Shown piece after piece: positions 7,310 to 16,202 of a DNA stretch of 64,000 bases. The notes beneath the pieces are model-generated. The model made no database searches. It saw only the letters and a program-made list of their open reading frames with translations, and had not been told where the DNA came from. Source of the stretch: AP-15 sp963799085 (GTDB taxonomy: Bacteria > Pseudomonadota > Alphaproteobacteria > ATCC43930 > CGMCC-115725); NCBI GenBank assembly GCA_963799085.1, contig CAWCWA010000010.1, positions 243,883 through 307,882 on the forward strand. Reading direction: 5' to 3'. Within the stretch, counting starts at the first letter, position 1. Each line of letters begins with the position of its first letter. A program made the position numbers and the translations under genes.

Positions 7310-7453
7310 CGCCGTCCCTCGGTCCCCCCAGACGGAAGGATTCTACCCGATGCCAGCCCCAACAGCCGAATTCTTCAGTGTTTCCCTAACCGAGCATCAA
7401 GCGAGCTTCGCGCCGCTGGTCGCTACACCCAGACCACCGGCATTTCCGCAATC

Positions 7454-7486
7454 AACCCCGCACGGGCAATCCTCGTGCGGGGTTTT
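7454..7486 (+). terminator. Rho-independent terminator
   Basis: CCCCGCACG (7456-7464) pairs with CGTGCGGGG (7474-7482), followed by TTTT. It lies in the sequence that continued the leader-bearing cluster before IS5 inserted, so it may be the original end of that cluster. Confidence 0.7.
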
Positions 7487-7514
7487 GTCGTCTTCGGGAT
7501 ATCGCGGCGATACG

Positions 7515-7610
7515 GGGGCCCCGCGGGGGACCCGAGCCGCCGATGAAAGGGCAGGGGCCCCACCGGATGATAGAAATAGGGGCCCCAAGGAATGGTGGAG
7601 GAGGGGCCCC
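7515..7610. repeat. Four GGGGCCCC palindromes in about 100 bases
   Basis: Perfect GGGGCCCC at 7515-7522, 7554-7561, 7579-7586 and 7603-7610, spaced 39, 25 and 24 bases start to start. The last three are flanked by A-rich and GGA-rich sequence. They lie about 100 bases beyond the 3' end of the serine recombinase gene. They could be a recombinase or repressor binding array; no function is shown. Confidence 0.6.
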
Positions 7611-7713
7611 GGCGCATCTCCCAGTCGCGGCAGCTCCAAGCGACAGGTGGGCCGGCCTTTTGCCGAGGGGGTCGGCCGCACAAATCGTAGGCGGAGGGTC
7701 TGACGATGAGGAT

Positions 7714-8367
7714 TTACCGGTCGCTGCGAGCGCCGGCGGCGGCGCCTCGCCGCGGCGCATAGCCGAGAGCACGCGCGTATTTCTTGACCGTTGCGTAGGG
7801 AATGCCGGTCATCACACTGACCGCGTGCCAGCTCTTCCCGGTTTCGAGACCGGCCTGCAACCTGTCGCGCGTCCGCTTGTCGATCGGCGGGCGGCCGAGG
7901 CGCCGGCCCATCGCCCGGGCGCGTTCGAGCCCGGCCTTGGTGCGCTGGCTGATCTTCTCGCGTTCGAGCTTGGCGAGCGAGGCCAGGGTCGCGAGCAGGA
8001 TGTTGCGGACAATCTCGTTGTCGGTCGAGAGATGCTCCTCGGTGTAGCTGTGAAAGCTCACACCATGGGACGCGAGGCGCTGCAGGTCCATGACGGTCGC
8101 CGCCATGCCGTCGCGGGTGAACCGGTCGAGCGCCCACACCAGCACCATGTCGAAGTCGCGCCGCGCCGCGTCGGCAAAGAGCCGTGCATATTCCCTGCGC
8201 TGCTCGGCACCCTTGCCGCCGCTCTCGTGCTCGACATATTCGGCGGCCACCCGGTAGCCCCGGCACGCGCACCATGCGCGCAGTTGGCGCAACTGGTTCT
8301 CGGGATCCTGGCCCTTGTTGTCGGTCGATACCCGGGCGTAGATCGCCACGCGCGTCGCTGAGCTCAT
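7714..8367 (-). CDS. Serine recombinase (resolvase/invertase family)
   Basis: A 217-residue protein starting MSSATRVAIYARVSTDNKGQ at ATG 8367. The catalytic Ser is in ARVSTDNKG, and the conserved Arg residues lie in WALDRFTRDGM. The middle LAKLEREKISQRTKAGLERA is the long E helix, and a C-terminal Hin-type helix-turn-helix (KSWHAVSVMTGIPYATVKKY) binds DNA. Length and order are normal for a resolvase or invertase. Its ATG overlaps the stop of the truncated oxidase gene upstream (ATGA), so it seems to have fused onto that promoter or arrived with a breakpoint there. The GGGGCCCC array lies past its 3' end. Likely active. Confidence 0.88.
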   Translation of the reverse strand: MSSATRVAIYARVSTDNKGQDPENQLRQLRAWCACRGYRVAAEYVEHESGGKGAEQRREYARLFADAARRDFDMVLVWALDRFTRDGMAATVMDLQRLASHGVSFHSYTEEHLSTDNEIVRNILLATLASLAKLEREKISQRTKAGLERARAMGRRLGRPPIDKRTRDRLQAGLETGKSWHAVSVMTGIPYATVKKYARALGYAPRRGAAAGARSDR

Positions 8368-8672
8368 GGCTGACAAACGATCATTACCCCACCATCGCAG
8401 ACGGCGCTGCTGTGCCCGGCGCCGCGAACCGAAAGCAGCGCCGCCGCTTCGCGCGTGAAATCGACGGCGGCCCCCACATCGGCCGCGCCGGCGCACCGCA
8501 CGATAATAGCGGGCCGCCGGTCGATCATGGCGTTCCAGACACTGCGAGCAACGCCGTAGATCTCGTCGTGTTCGGTCAGGACCGCGCCGCGAACGCGCGC
8601 TTTCAAAGCGTCCAGTCTCTCGCTCGGAACTATCGTCGTACCACCCGAGAGCTTTGCCAGATTGATGCCCAT
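8364..8672 (-). pseudogene. FAD-linked oxidase, N-terminal fragment
   Basis: 102 residues from ATG 8672 (MGINLAKLSGGTTIVPSERL) with the N-terminal part of a BBE/FAD_binding_4 oxidase: GVARSVWNAMIDRRPAIIVR, then ADVGAAVDFTREAAALLSVR and GAGHSSAVCDGGVM. That last part corresponds to the FAD-binding RGAGH...CDGG segment. The remaining three quarters, including substrate domain and flavin linkage residues, are absent. The break falls at 8367-8390, exactly at the start of the serine recombinase gene. The fragment is divergent from the HxlR gene at 8799, a common regulator-enzyme layout. Confidence 0.8.
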
Positions 8673-8798
8673 GTGATCCTCCCATCATCTTGTGGGACAC
8701 AAGATCGGCGGATGGCGGCCGGAAACAACTTCACAAACTGAATCGCGCAACCAGATAAGGCGGCGGACGGCCTTGCAAAAAAGCGGAGGGAGGGCAGC

Positions 8799-9516
8799 AT
8801 GCCAGGGCAAACCGGATACGGGCAGTTCTGCCCTGTAGCGATGGCCGCGGAGATCCTCGGCTTACGCTGGACAATCCCGGTCCTGCGCGAGCTTTTGTGC
8901 GGCTCCAAGCGCTTCAATGAGCTGCGGAAGGGCGTGCCGCGGATGTCGCCCGCTCTGCTGTCGCAGCGCCTGCGCGATCTCGAACACGCGGGCCTCGTCA
9001 GGCGAGAGCACAACGCCTCGGGCGGACCCGAGTATAGCCTGACCGAGGCCGGCGAGGATCCATAGAGGGGTCGTGGAAGGCATCGGCGGCTGAGGCCAGC
9101 GCTGGATCGACGCCGAGATACGCCTAAGAAATCTCGACGCTTCTTTGCTGATGTGGGATATGCGCCGCCGCATCGATCCGAAGCCGATCCCCGTGCAGCG
9201 GGCGGTGATTCAGTTTCTGTATCCCGAACAGACGCGAGCGCGGCAGCGCTGGTGGCTGATCATCGACAACGGAACGGCCGATTTGTGCTCGGTCGACCCC
9301 GGTTTCGACGTCGATCTTTATGTCCGCAGCGACCTTCGGACAATGACCCAGATTTGGATGGGCTTGACCACGGTCACGGCGGAGGAGAGCGCCGGTCGGC
9401 TGATCCTAACCGGCAATCCGGCCCTCAGACGCACGGCGCAACAATGGCTCGGCTTTAGCGTCTTCGCCGTACATGAGAAAAAGCGTGCCGCCAGTGTCGC
9501 CATGCGCGTCGCATAG
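8799..9516 (+). pseudogene. HxlR-family transcriptional regulator, decayed
   Basis: ATG 8799 starts MPGQTGYGQFCPVAMAAEIL. The winged-helix core is clear: GLRWTIPVLRELLCGSKRFN, GVPRMSPALLSQRLRDLEHA, GLVRREHNASGG and YSLTEAG. After GED the frame is lost near 9060. The expected linker continues as RGVVEGIGG, then a TGA where the family has Trp, then GQRWIDAEIRLRNLDASLLM and the SCP2-like C-terminal domain (FLYPEQTRARQRWWLIIDNG, VDLYVRSDLRTMTQIWMGL) to TAG at 9514-9516. So there is one frameshift and one TGG-to-TGA change. It probably once controlled the adjacent FAD oxidase, also destroyed. Confidence 0.85.
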
Positions 9517-9818
9517 CTGAAAACCCAGAAAATTCGACACGACGGATCGTGGGACTGACCGAAACGGCTCGCGGTAAGTGAAGCGAGACCTGCGAACCGC
9601 AGCGCCTCAACCGACGCCCACGGATGCCGCGCGGCAATCAGGGTGAGAACGGCACGTCAATCAGGATGAGAAAGCGCCGCTGGGTTTGTGACGCAGGGAG
9701 GGCGTAGCCCGACCGAAGTCGCGAATCCACGGCGGCGCGAACCCGGAGAGGGGCGCGCATCCGGCGATCGCAGCCGGCTGGATATGGAGCGGTTCTTCAT
9801 ACCGATGAGGAACCGCAC

Positions 9819-11330
9819 TTGCCCGGCCGCCACATCACCGATTGCCAGATGAGGCTGTATATGAGTTTCCGTCAGACCGAGACGCCGGCCGTTTCCGCCG
9901 CCAAGGCCGGGTTCGCGACCTCCAGCGGCTATCGCTTCGAGCACGACTCTCGAATGCCCTCGCAAAAGAAAGCCCCGCGCGGCCGGCGGCGGCCCGATCC
10001 GCTGGGCGAGGTATGGGACAGCGAGGTGGTGCCGCTGCTGAAGAGCATCCCCGGTTTGCGGCCGGTCGCCATTTTCGACGAGATCCGGCGGCGCCACCCC
10101 GAGATCGGCGCCGGCATCCGCCGCACGTTGGAGCGGCGCATCCGTACCTGGCGGGCTCTGCATGGCACCGAGCAGGATGTCATCTTCCGGCAGGAGCACC
10201 CACCGGGTCGACTTGGGCTGTCCGATTTTACCGACTTGCGCGATCGCGGCGTCAGCGTCGCCGGGGTGCCGCTTGATCACCGGCTCTATCACTTCCGTCT
10301 GGCCTTCTCGGGCTGGGAGCACGCTCGTGTCGTGCTCGGCGGCGAAAGCTTCGTGGCGCTGGCCGAGGGCCTGCAGAATGCGCTGTGGGCGCTCGGCCGC
10401 GCCCCGTTGCAGCACCGCAGCGACAGCCTGTCGGCCGCCTTTCGCAATCTTGACGAGGACTCAAGGCAGGATCAGACCCGCCGCTACGAGGCGCTGTGCG
10501 CGCATTACGGCATGGAGCCGACCCGCAACAATCGCGGCATCGCACACGAGAACGGATCGATCGAAAGCCCGCACGGCCATCTCAAGCAGGCGATTGAGGA
10601 CGCGCTGTTGCTGCGTGGCTCGCGCGACTTCGACAGCTTGGATGCCTACCGCTGCTTCATCGACGAGATCGTCGGCCGCCGCAACGCCCGACTGAAGAAG
10701 CGGCTGGAACTCGAGCGCCCGGCACTGCAGTCGCTGCCGGAGCGCCGCACGACCGATTACGAGGAGACGATCGTCATCGTCACCTCGACGAGCGGCTTCA
10801 CGCTCAAGAAGGTGTTCTATTCGGTGCCGTCGCGACTGATCGGCCATCGCCTACGGGTGCGCCTGTACGACGACCGGCTCGACTGCCTTCTCGGCAGCAC
10901 CCCGCTGATGACGCTGCGCCGTGGCCGGGCGCATCCCAGCGGCAAGCGCGGTCATGTCGTCGATTATCGGCATGTCATTCACGCCTTGCGGCGCAAGCCG
11001 ATGGCTTTGCTCAACCTGGTTTATCGCGAGCAGCTCTTTCCACGCCGCGCCTACCAGCGCGCGTTCGAGGCGCTGTTGGCGGCCGACGGCGAGAAGCGGG
11101 CGTGCCGCACCATCGTCGGATTGCTGGCGCTGGCGCACGACCGCGCCTGCGAGGCCGAACTCGCCGGCATCATCGACGCCGAACTCGACGCCGGCAGACT
11201 GCCTGATCTGGACATCCTCGGCCGGCACTTCGGGCCCGATCCCGCCGCCATTCCAGACATCACCGTCAAACTAACGCCGCTGCATCTCTATGACGAACTC
11301 GGCATCGTCCGGGCGGGCGGTGCCGTATGA
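9819..11330 (+). CDS. istA: IS21 transposase IstA
   Basis: 503 residues. The best family-matching start is TTG 9819 (MPGRHITDCQMRLYMSFRQT), followed by the N-terminal helix-turn-helix region and the linker SQKKAPRGRRRPDP. The DDE core is visible in GLSDFTDLRDRGVSVAG (Asp) and NNRGIAHENGSIESPHGHLK (Glu). The C-terminal domain has FTLKKVFYSVPSRLIGHRLR and RKPMALLNLVYREQLFPR. No disruption is seen. The stop TGA overlaps the istB start (ATGA), the usual coupling. The TTG in place of ATG is unusual for IS21 and could lower expression. Confidence 0.9.
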   Translation: MPGRHITDCQMRLYMSFRQTETPAVSAAKAGFATSSGYRFEHDSRMPSQKKAPRGRRRPDPLGEVWDSEVVPLLKSIPGLRPVAIFDEIRRRHPEIGAGIRRTLERRIRTWRALHGTEQDVIFRQEHPPGRLGLSDFTDLRDRGVSVAGVPLDHRLYHFRLAFSGWEHARVVLGGESFVALAEGLQNALWALGRAPLQHRSDSLSAAFRNLDEDSRQDQTRRYEALCAHYGMEPTRNNRGIAHENGSIESPHGHLKQAIEDALLLRGSRDFDSLDAYRCFIDEIVGRRNARLKKRLELERPALQSLPERRTTDYEETIVIVTSTSGFTLKKVFYSVPSRLIGHRLRVRLYDDRLDCLLGSTPLMTLRRGRAHPSGKRGHVVDYRHVIHALRRKPMALLNLVYREQLFPRRAYQRAFEALLAADGEKRACRTIVGLLALAHDRACEAELAGIIDAELDAGRLPDLDILGRHFGPDPAAIPDITVKLTPLHLYDELGIVRAGGAV

Positions 11331-12135
11331 AGGCCGCCGACCCGATCGACACCGCCCGCGTCGAGCTGCTGCTCGCCGAGCTGCGCCTACCGGCCGTCAA
11401 ACACGTCTGGGCGGCGCTGGCTGCCCAGGCCGACAAGGAAGGCTGGCCGGCCGCGCGCTTTCTGGCCGCGCTCGCCGAGCACGAGATGGCCGAACGCGTT
11501 CGCCGCCGCATCGAGCGTCATCTCGCCGAAGCCCGCCTGCCGCCCGGCAAGACCCTCGACACCTTCGACTTCGAGGCCGTTCCGGTGGTCAGCAAGGCGC
11601 AGGTCATGGCGCTCGCCGCCGGCGACGCTTGGCTCAACCAGGGCGCCAATCTCTTGCTGTTGGCCCGCCGGGCGGCGGCAAGAGCCATCTGGCGGCAGCG
11701 CTCGGCTTCGCGCTCGTCGAAAACGGCTGGCGTGTGCTGTTCACCCGCACCACCGATCTCGTGCAACGGCTGCAGATCGCTCGTCGCGAGCTCGCCCTCG
11801 AAGCTGCGATCGCCAGGCTCGACAAATATCACCTACTGATCCTTGACGACCTCGCCTACGTCACCAAGGACCAGGCCGAGACCAGCGTGCTGTTCGAGCT
11901 GATCAGCGCCCGCTACAAGCACCGCTCGCTGCTGATCACCGCCAACCAGCCGTTCGGCGAGTGGGGCAAGGTCTTTCCCGATCCGGCGATGACCGTCGCC
12001 GTCGTCGACCGCCTCGTGCACCACGCGACGATCTTCGAGATGAACGTCGAAAGCTACCGCCGCCGCGCTGCCCTCGAACGCAAACGCGGCCCTGGACGGC
12101 CGCCCGTCACCGCGACAATCAAAGCCAACGCCTGA
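11327..12135 (+). pseudogene. istB: IS21 helper ATPase IstB, frameshifted
   Basis: ATG 11327 starts MKAADPIDTARVELLLAELR; the body continues LRLPAVKHVWAALAAQADKE and KTLDTFDFEAVPVVSKAQVM. At the Walker A motif one base is missing near 11660: the first frame reads LLLLARRAAARA, the next frame gives GPPGGGKSHLAAALGFALVE. The remainder is normal: LDKYHLLILDDLAYVTKDQA (Walker B) and SLLITANQPFGEWGKVFPDP, ending with TGA 12133-12135. If the deletion is real the AAA+ activator of transposition is dead. Confidence 0.85.
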
Positions 12136-12412
12136 TTGACGCTCAGCGACAATCAAACCTTGCGCCGCCCGCAATCAGCGACAATCATCCGGATGCCGCG
12201 ACGCCGGATTCCCACCCTGATTGTCGCCGCTTTCCCATCCAGATCGCCGCGCTACACACGGATGGCCGGGATCGGCGGCGAGCCGCCGACGCTGGATGGC
12301 GCCACGTCCGGTGGGAGGCGCCCCGCAACGGTCGCTCGAAAGGCATCACACCTGTGGGTTTTTAGATGCTTTGAGCCCGGCCTCGAAAGGCCCCAAAGGA
12401 GAGGGCCAGAAT

Positions 12413-13630
12413 CTAATTGCCAGTCGATGCAAGCGCTGGCCAGCGGTAATCGGGAAGTTGGAGGGTGTCGATGATATCCCTGCCGAACGCAAATCTTGCC
12501 AGCCCCGGGATTGCGAAGGCCTTGATCACTTGATTGCGCAAGAATAAGCCCCATCGGGTCTTTGGTGCAAAGACGGCGGCAAAACGTTCGGCACCCTGCT
12601 GTTTCAAACCGATGTAAGCCCGCAAGAGCTCTTCATATTTGCCAAATGCCTGTTCGTGCCGTCCGTCCGCTTTGGCGAGCTCGCCCGCCAGCACGTAGGC
12701 GGCCGTCATCGCAAGTGCCGAGCCTTGCCCGGCCATCAGCGACACGCAGAAGGCAGCATCGCCCACGAGCGCGACGCGGCCGCGAGACCAACGGTCCATC
12801 CTGATCTGGCTGACGGGGTCGAAATAAAGCTCCTGCGCGCGCTCTAGTGCGTCGAGGATGCGCGGACATTCCCACTTTCCATTACCGTAACGATCATGCA
12901 GCAATCTCTTCTGCGCCGGCAGGTCGAGGGTCGCCGGAAGGCGATCGACGGTGGCGGCGAAAACGAACAAGAACAGCATGCGATCGTCATGCAATGCGAA
13001 GCGCCCCAGCATCCGGCCCGGTTCACCGTATGTCACGTACACATCTTCATCACGCGGTCGGTAGCCGCGGACCTCGAACGCCGCGACCACGTAGCCGAGT
13101 TGCTTCTCGAACCGGTCCTGCGGTCCGAACGCCAACCTGCGAACGTTCGAATGCAGACCGTCGGCACCGATCACCAGATCGAATCGACGCTCGCCGCCGG
13201 TCTTGAATTGAACCTGCACACCATCCGCGCGCTCTTGCAGGCCGGTAATCTCGTCGCCGAACTTAACGTCAGTCGTGCCCTTGATCGTATCGTGCAGCAG
13301 CCGTGAAAGGTCGCTGCGGCCGAGCGTCACGTAGCGTCCACCGGTCAGCTCACGGAACACGTTTGTGCCAAAGCCGGCCATCCGCTCGCCGCGGTCGTCG
13401 ACGATCCGTAATTCACGCATGTGATAGCCGATGCGTTCGACGTCGCCGGCCAGGCCCATGCGTTCGGCGATGTCGTAGCCGAGACCCCAGAAGTCGATGA
13501 CATAGCCGCCGGTGCGCAGCGCAGGCGCAAGCTCGATCAGCGTTGGCTCGAACCCTGCTGCTTTCAGCCAGAATGCGAGTGTTGGTCCGCCGATCCCTGC
13601 GCCGGAAATCAATACGGTCTTATCATTCAT
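12413..13630 (-). CDS. FAD-dependent monooxygenase (PHBH fold)
   Basis: 405 residues from ATG 13630: MNDKTVLISGAGIGGPTLAF carries the Rossmann GxGxxG for FAD ADP binding. The DG motif is in DLVIGADGLHSNVRRLAF, and the GD motif binding the flavin ribityl chain is in RGRVALVGDAAFCVSLMAGQ. This is the group A flavoprotein monooxygenase pattern (aromatic hydroxylases and TetX-like enzymes), acting in the cytoplasm with NAD(P)H and O2. The substrate cannot be told from sequence. The gene is intact although it lies between an IS21 element and a group II intron. The nearby HxlR and FAD-oxidase remnants suggest a former aromatic-compound or quinone detoxification cluster. Confidence 0.85.
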   Translation of the reverse strand: MNDKTVLISGAGIGGPTLAFWLKAAGFEPTLIELAPALRTGGYVIDFWGLGYDIAERMGLAGDVERIGYHMRELRIVDDRGERMAGFGTNVFRELTGGRYVTLGRSDLSRLLHDTIKGTTDVKFGDEITGLQERADGVQVQFKTGGERRFDLVIGADGLHSNVRRLAFGPQDRFEKQLGYVVAAFEVRGYRPRDEDVYVTYGEPGRMLGRFALHDDRMLFLFVFAATVDRLPATLDLPAQKRLLHDRYGNGKWECPRILDALERAQELYFDPVSQIRMDRWSRGRVALVGDAAFCVSLMAGQGSALAMTAAYVLAGELAKADGRHEQAFGKYEELLRAYIGLKQQGAERFAAVFAPKTRWGLFLRNQVIKAFAIPGLARFAFGRDIIDTLQLPDYRWPALASTGN

Positions 13631-14153
13631 ACTGGGCGGGCTAGCACCTGGAGGGCAGTCACGGCAAGAGTTCCGGATCGAATTCGTCAGTTGCCCGCCA
13701 CCGCAGCCAACGGCCGGTTACGGCGTGCGCCGTGCAAAGGCGGCGCTTTCCAGTGGGTGCAAGGCCCACCCGGCAAAATCGCTCCAGCCGGAAGCAACCG
13801 GAGCAGGCATGGAGGCGACGAAATGTCTGAAGCCTTCGGGTAGCGGCCACAATTGGTGACCGCGCGAGTGTGCAGGCCGCAACGCGAGTGAACGCCGAGC
13901 AAGCCTCGAAAAGGTCGATGTGCAGGCCGACCCGACCGCCGTATCGGGGAAGGCTGATACGGCTGGGTGGGATGAGCGAGGACTACGCCCAGCCGCTGCA
14001 CCGGGGTAATGGCGGCAGCATGTACACAAGGAAAGCGCACGCAACACGGGAAGCCCCATTGCGTGATCAGGGATGATCAACCGGACGCCCGTGAGGGACA
14101 GGCCGGGCGCGGTGGGGTGGCGGAGAGGCTCGTAGTACCGCTGAAGCCGGGTA

Positions 14154-15571
14154 ATGCCGGTGGAGGGAAGGGGCCTCAGTTCAAGACAAACGCAACAAGT
14201 GGCGAGGGACCGGGGATTGGGAAACCTATCAACTCCGAAACGTGTTCAAAAGCTGCAGATGGCGTTGCACGCGAAAGCGAAGGCGGAAGCTGGTTATCGC
14301 TTCTACGCGCTGTACGACAAGATCAGCCGCGACGACATCCTGGCGCATGCCTATGCCCAGTGCCGCTCGAACAAGAGCTTGCCCCTGCGGAGGCAGGGGG
14401 CGCACCGGGGGTGGACGGCCAGGACTTTGCGGATATCGAAGCGTATGGCGTGGAGCGGTGGCTGGCCGAACTGGCGCTTGCGCTCAGGGAGGAGACGTAC
14501 CGACCGGAGCCGATCAGACGCGTGTTTATACCGAAGGCCAACGGCAAACTCAGGCCGCTGGGCATCTCGACTGTGCGGGATCGGGTCTGCATGACGGCAA
14601 CGATGCTGGTACTGGAACCGATCTTCGAAGCCGACCTTCCACCCGAAATCTACGCCTACCGCGCCGGGCGCAATGCCCAGCAGGCTGCCGTGGAGGTGGA
14701 GGAGCTGCTGTTCCGTGGCCATCCAGAAGTCGTGGACGCCGACCTCGCGGACTACTTCGGGAGCATTCCGCACGCCGACCTCTTGAAGTCGGTGGCGCGC
14801 CGCATCGTCGATCGGCGCGTGCTGCATCTGATCAAGATGTGGCTGGACTGCCCCGTCGAAGAAACCGACGAACGAGGCCGGAAGACGCGCACGACGGAGG
14901 CGCGCGACAAGCGGCGCGGCATCCCGCAGGGCTCACCCCTCTCACCACTGCTGGCGAACATCTACATGCGCCGGTTCGTGTTGGGGTGGAAGAAGCTCGG
15001 CCTTGAGGACAGCCTTGGCACTCGCCTCGTCACCTATGCCGACGACCTGGTGATCCTGTGCCGGAAGGGAAACGCCGAAGCGGCGCTGCACCACCTGCGC
15101 ACGATCATGGGCAAGCTGAAGCTGACGGTGAACGAGGGGAAGACACGGATCTGCGCGGTCCCGGAAGGGGAGTTTGACTTCCTGGGCTATACGTTCGGGC
15201 GGATGTACTCTCCGGAGACGGGCAAGGCCCGGCTGGGCTACCGACCGTCAAAGAAGAGCCTCAAGCGCATGGTCGACAGAGTCCACGCGCTGACCGTCCG
15301 AGCGGCTACTTGGCAAGAGACCACAAGGCTGGTGGAGCAGTTGAACCACGCGCTGCGCGGATGGGCGAATTACTTTAGCGTTGGCACCAGCCGCAAAGCG
15401 TATCGGGTGCTCGACAACTACACGGCTATGCGGTTGCGCCGGTGGTTGCGCTTCAAGCACAAAGTCTGGCGACGCAAGGGCGGAGCCTATCCACTCTCGC
15501 ACCTCTACGAGCACTTCGGGCTCGTACGCCTGACCCGGCTTGGTCGCGGCCCGTCGTGGGTGAAGGCGTGA
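14154..15571 (+). pseudogene. ltrA: Group II intron reverse transcriptase/maturase, disrupted by a 23-base insertion
   Basis: The N-terminal part (STPKRVQKLQMALHAKAKAE, GYRFYALYDKISRDDILAHA, YAQCRSNK) is in the frame opened by ATG 14154. After NK the family continues GAPGVDGQ. Here 23 extra bases (14376-14398) intervene and move the rest to another frame: GAPGVDGQDFADIEAYGVER, RRVFIPKANGKLRPLGISTV, RGIPQGSPLSPLLANIYMRR and the catalytic LVTYADDLVILCRKG (YADD), then the maturase domain X (LNHALRGWANYFSVGTSRKA) to TGA 15569-15571. No HNH endonuclease domain is visible, as in many of these introns. Mobility is probably lost unless the insertion is bypassed. Confidence 0.85.
14375..14399 (+). repeat. 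Short palindromic insertion, copy 2
   Basis: A 25-base stretch with GCCCCTGC/GCAGGGG arms, inserted (23 net bases) in the maturase gene between codons for NK and GAPG. It matches 6437-6461 at 21 of 25 positions. Confidence 0.65.
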
Positions 15572-15583
15572 CGTCTTGTCCGA

Positions 15584-15616
15584 GAGCCGGATGCGGTAAA
15601 TCCGCATGTCCGGTTC
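15584..15616 (+). ncRNA. Group II intron domain V
   Basis: GAGCCGGATGCGG, loop TAAAT, CCGCATGTCCGGTTC forms the 33-34 base domain V hairpin with its two-base bulge, the catalytic core of the ribozyme. It sits 13 bases after the maturase stop codon. Confidence 0.85.
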
Positions 15617-15699
15617 GATGAGCGGGATGTGGAAACGGCGCCACGGCCGAACCAGTGAGGCATCGCCAGACGAAAGGGGCGGAAACAGATATGTTCGAC

Positions 15700-16202
15700 C
15701 TACAGCCACCGCGCCACATCTCGACTCTACGCATCTTCCTCGTTGCCGCGCGGTCCAGCGAAGGTCGCCTTACCCAAGCGACAGCCTGCGCTCACCCTCA
15801 GCGGCGGGAGGCGGTCTTGATGCCCCCCTAAGAGACCTTGCCGGCGCGATCGGTGAACAGCGCAGTCGGGTGGATATCTGCCCTTCTCATCCTTGTATGG
15901 GGCGGAGGCTGTCAAGGCGAGATCGATCGGGTTCGACGGAGACGATCGGAGGGGAGTTCGCGGTAAGGGCGCGGATGCTCGCGCCGCAACCTTGTATTCG
16001 GCTGATCCGGTGGGATCGTGACCATGATGCAGTCATGCGCATCGGCGCGAAGCTCGGGGTGGCGGGCCCATTCTGATTGCCGGCATCGAAGCCATGGATG
16101 GGATCGGGTCGAATGCCTTCTCGGATCGTCATCGGCATCCGGCCGAGCGCCGGCGCCGAAACGTCGAAACCACTGTCGCGGTAGCCGCTCGGCGCGCCCC
16201 GG
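15700..16202. other. About 500 bases without a convincing gene
   Basis: Sequence between the intron end and the IS110 fragment. Short open frames are present on both strands (for example one from ATG 15691 ending at 15831), but none looks like a known family or carries a clear ribosome binding site. It may hold remnants of the IS110 non-coding end. Confidence 0.4.

Larger units (their letters stand above)
6154..7386 (-). mobile_element. IS5-family insertion sequence, TA target duplication
   Basis: The left end GGGAAACGCCGAACAAT (6154-6170) matches the right end read inward from 7386 (GGGAAACACTGAAGAAT). TA flanks both ends (6152-6153 and 7387-7388), as in IS427-like IS5 members. IS481 has separated the left TA from its original flank. 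Confidence 0.8.
9631..12227 (+). mobile_element. IS21-family insertion sequence
   Basis: Contains istA and istB. Terminal repeats CAATCAGGGTGAGAA (9635 on) and, read inward from about 12223, CAATCAGGGTGGGAA mark the ends. Further inner copies (GTCAATCAGGATGAGAAAG at 9656, and GACAATCA/GCAATCA forms near 12150-12190) give the multiple end repeats typical of IS21. Exact outer ends and target duplication were not resolved. Confidence 0.75.
13725..15700 (+). mobile_element. Bacterial group II intron
   Basis: Contains a maturase-type reverse transcriptase ORF and a typical domain V hairpin at 15584-15616. The 5' end is not fixed: GTGCGCC at 13725 and GTGTGCAGG at about 13869 both fit the GUGYG consensus. 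The 3' end is placed near 15700 after the domain VI-like sequence. It lies upstream of the FAD monooxygenase gene in intergenic DNA. Confidence 0.7.

Noticed and set aside
7515..7610. GGGGCCCC array as iterons of a plasmid origin
   Set aside because: No Rep, ParA/ParB or AT-rich unwinding region is nearby; the closest gene is a serine recombinase.
12413..13630. FAD monooxygenase as cargo of the IS21 element or intron
   Set aside because: It lies outside the IS21 end repeats and upstream of the intron; it is simply resident DNA between two insertions.
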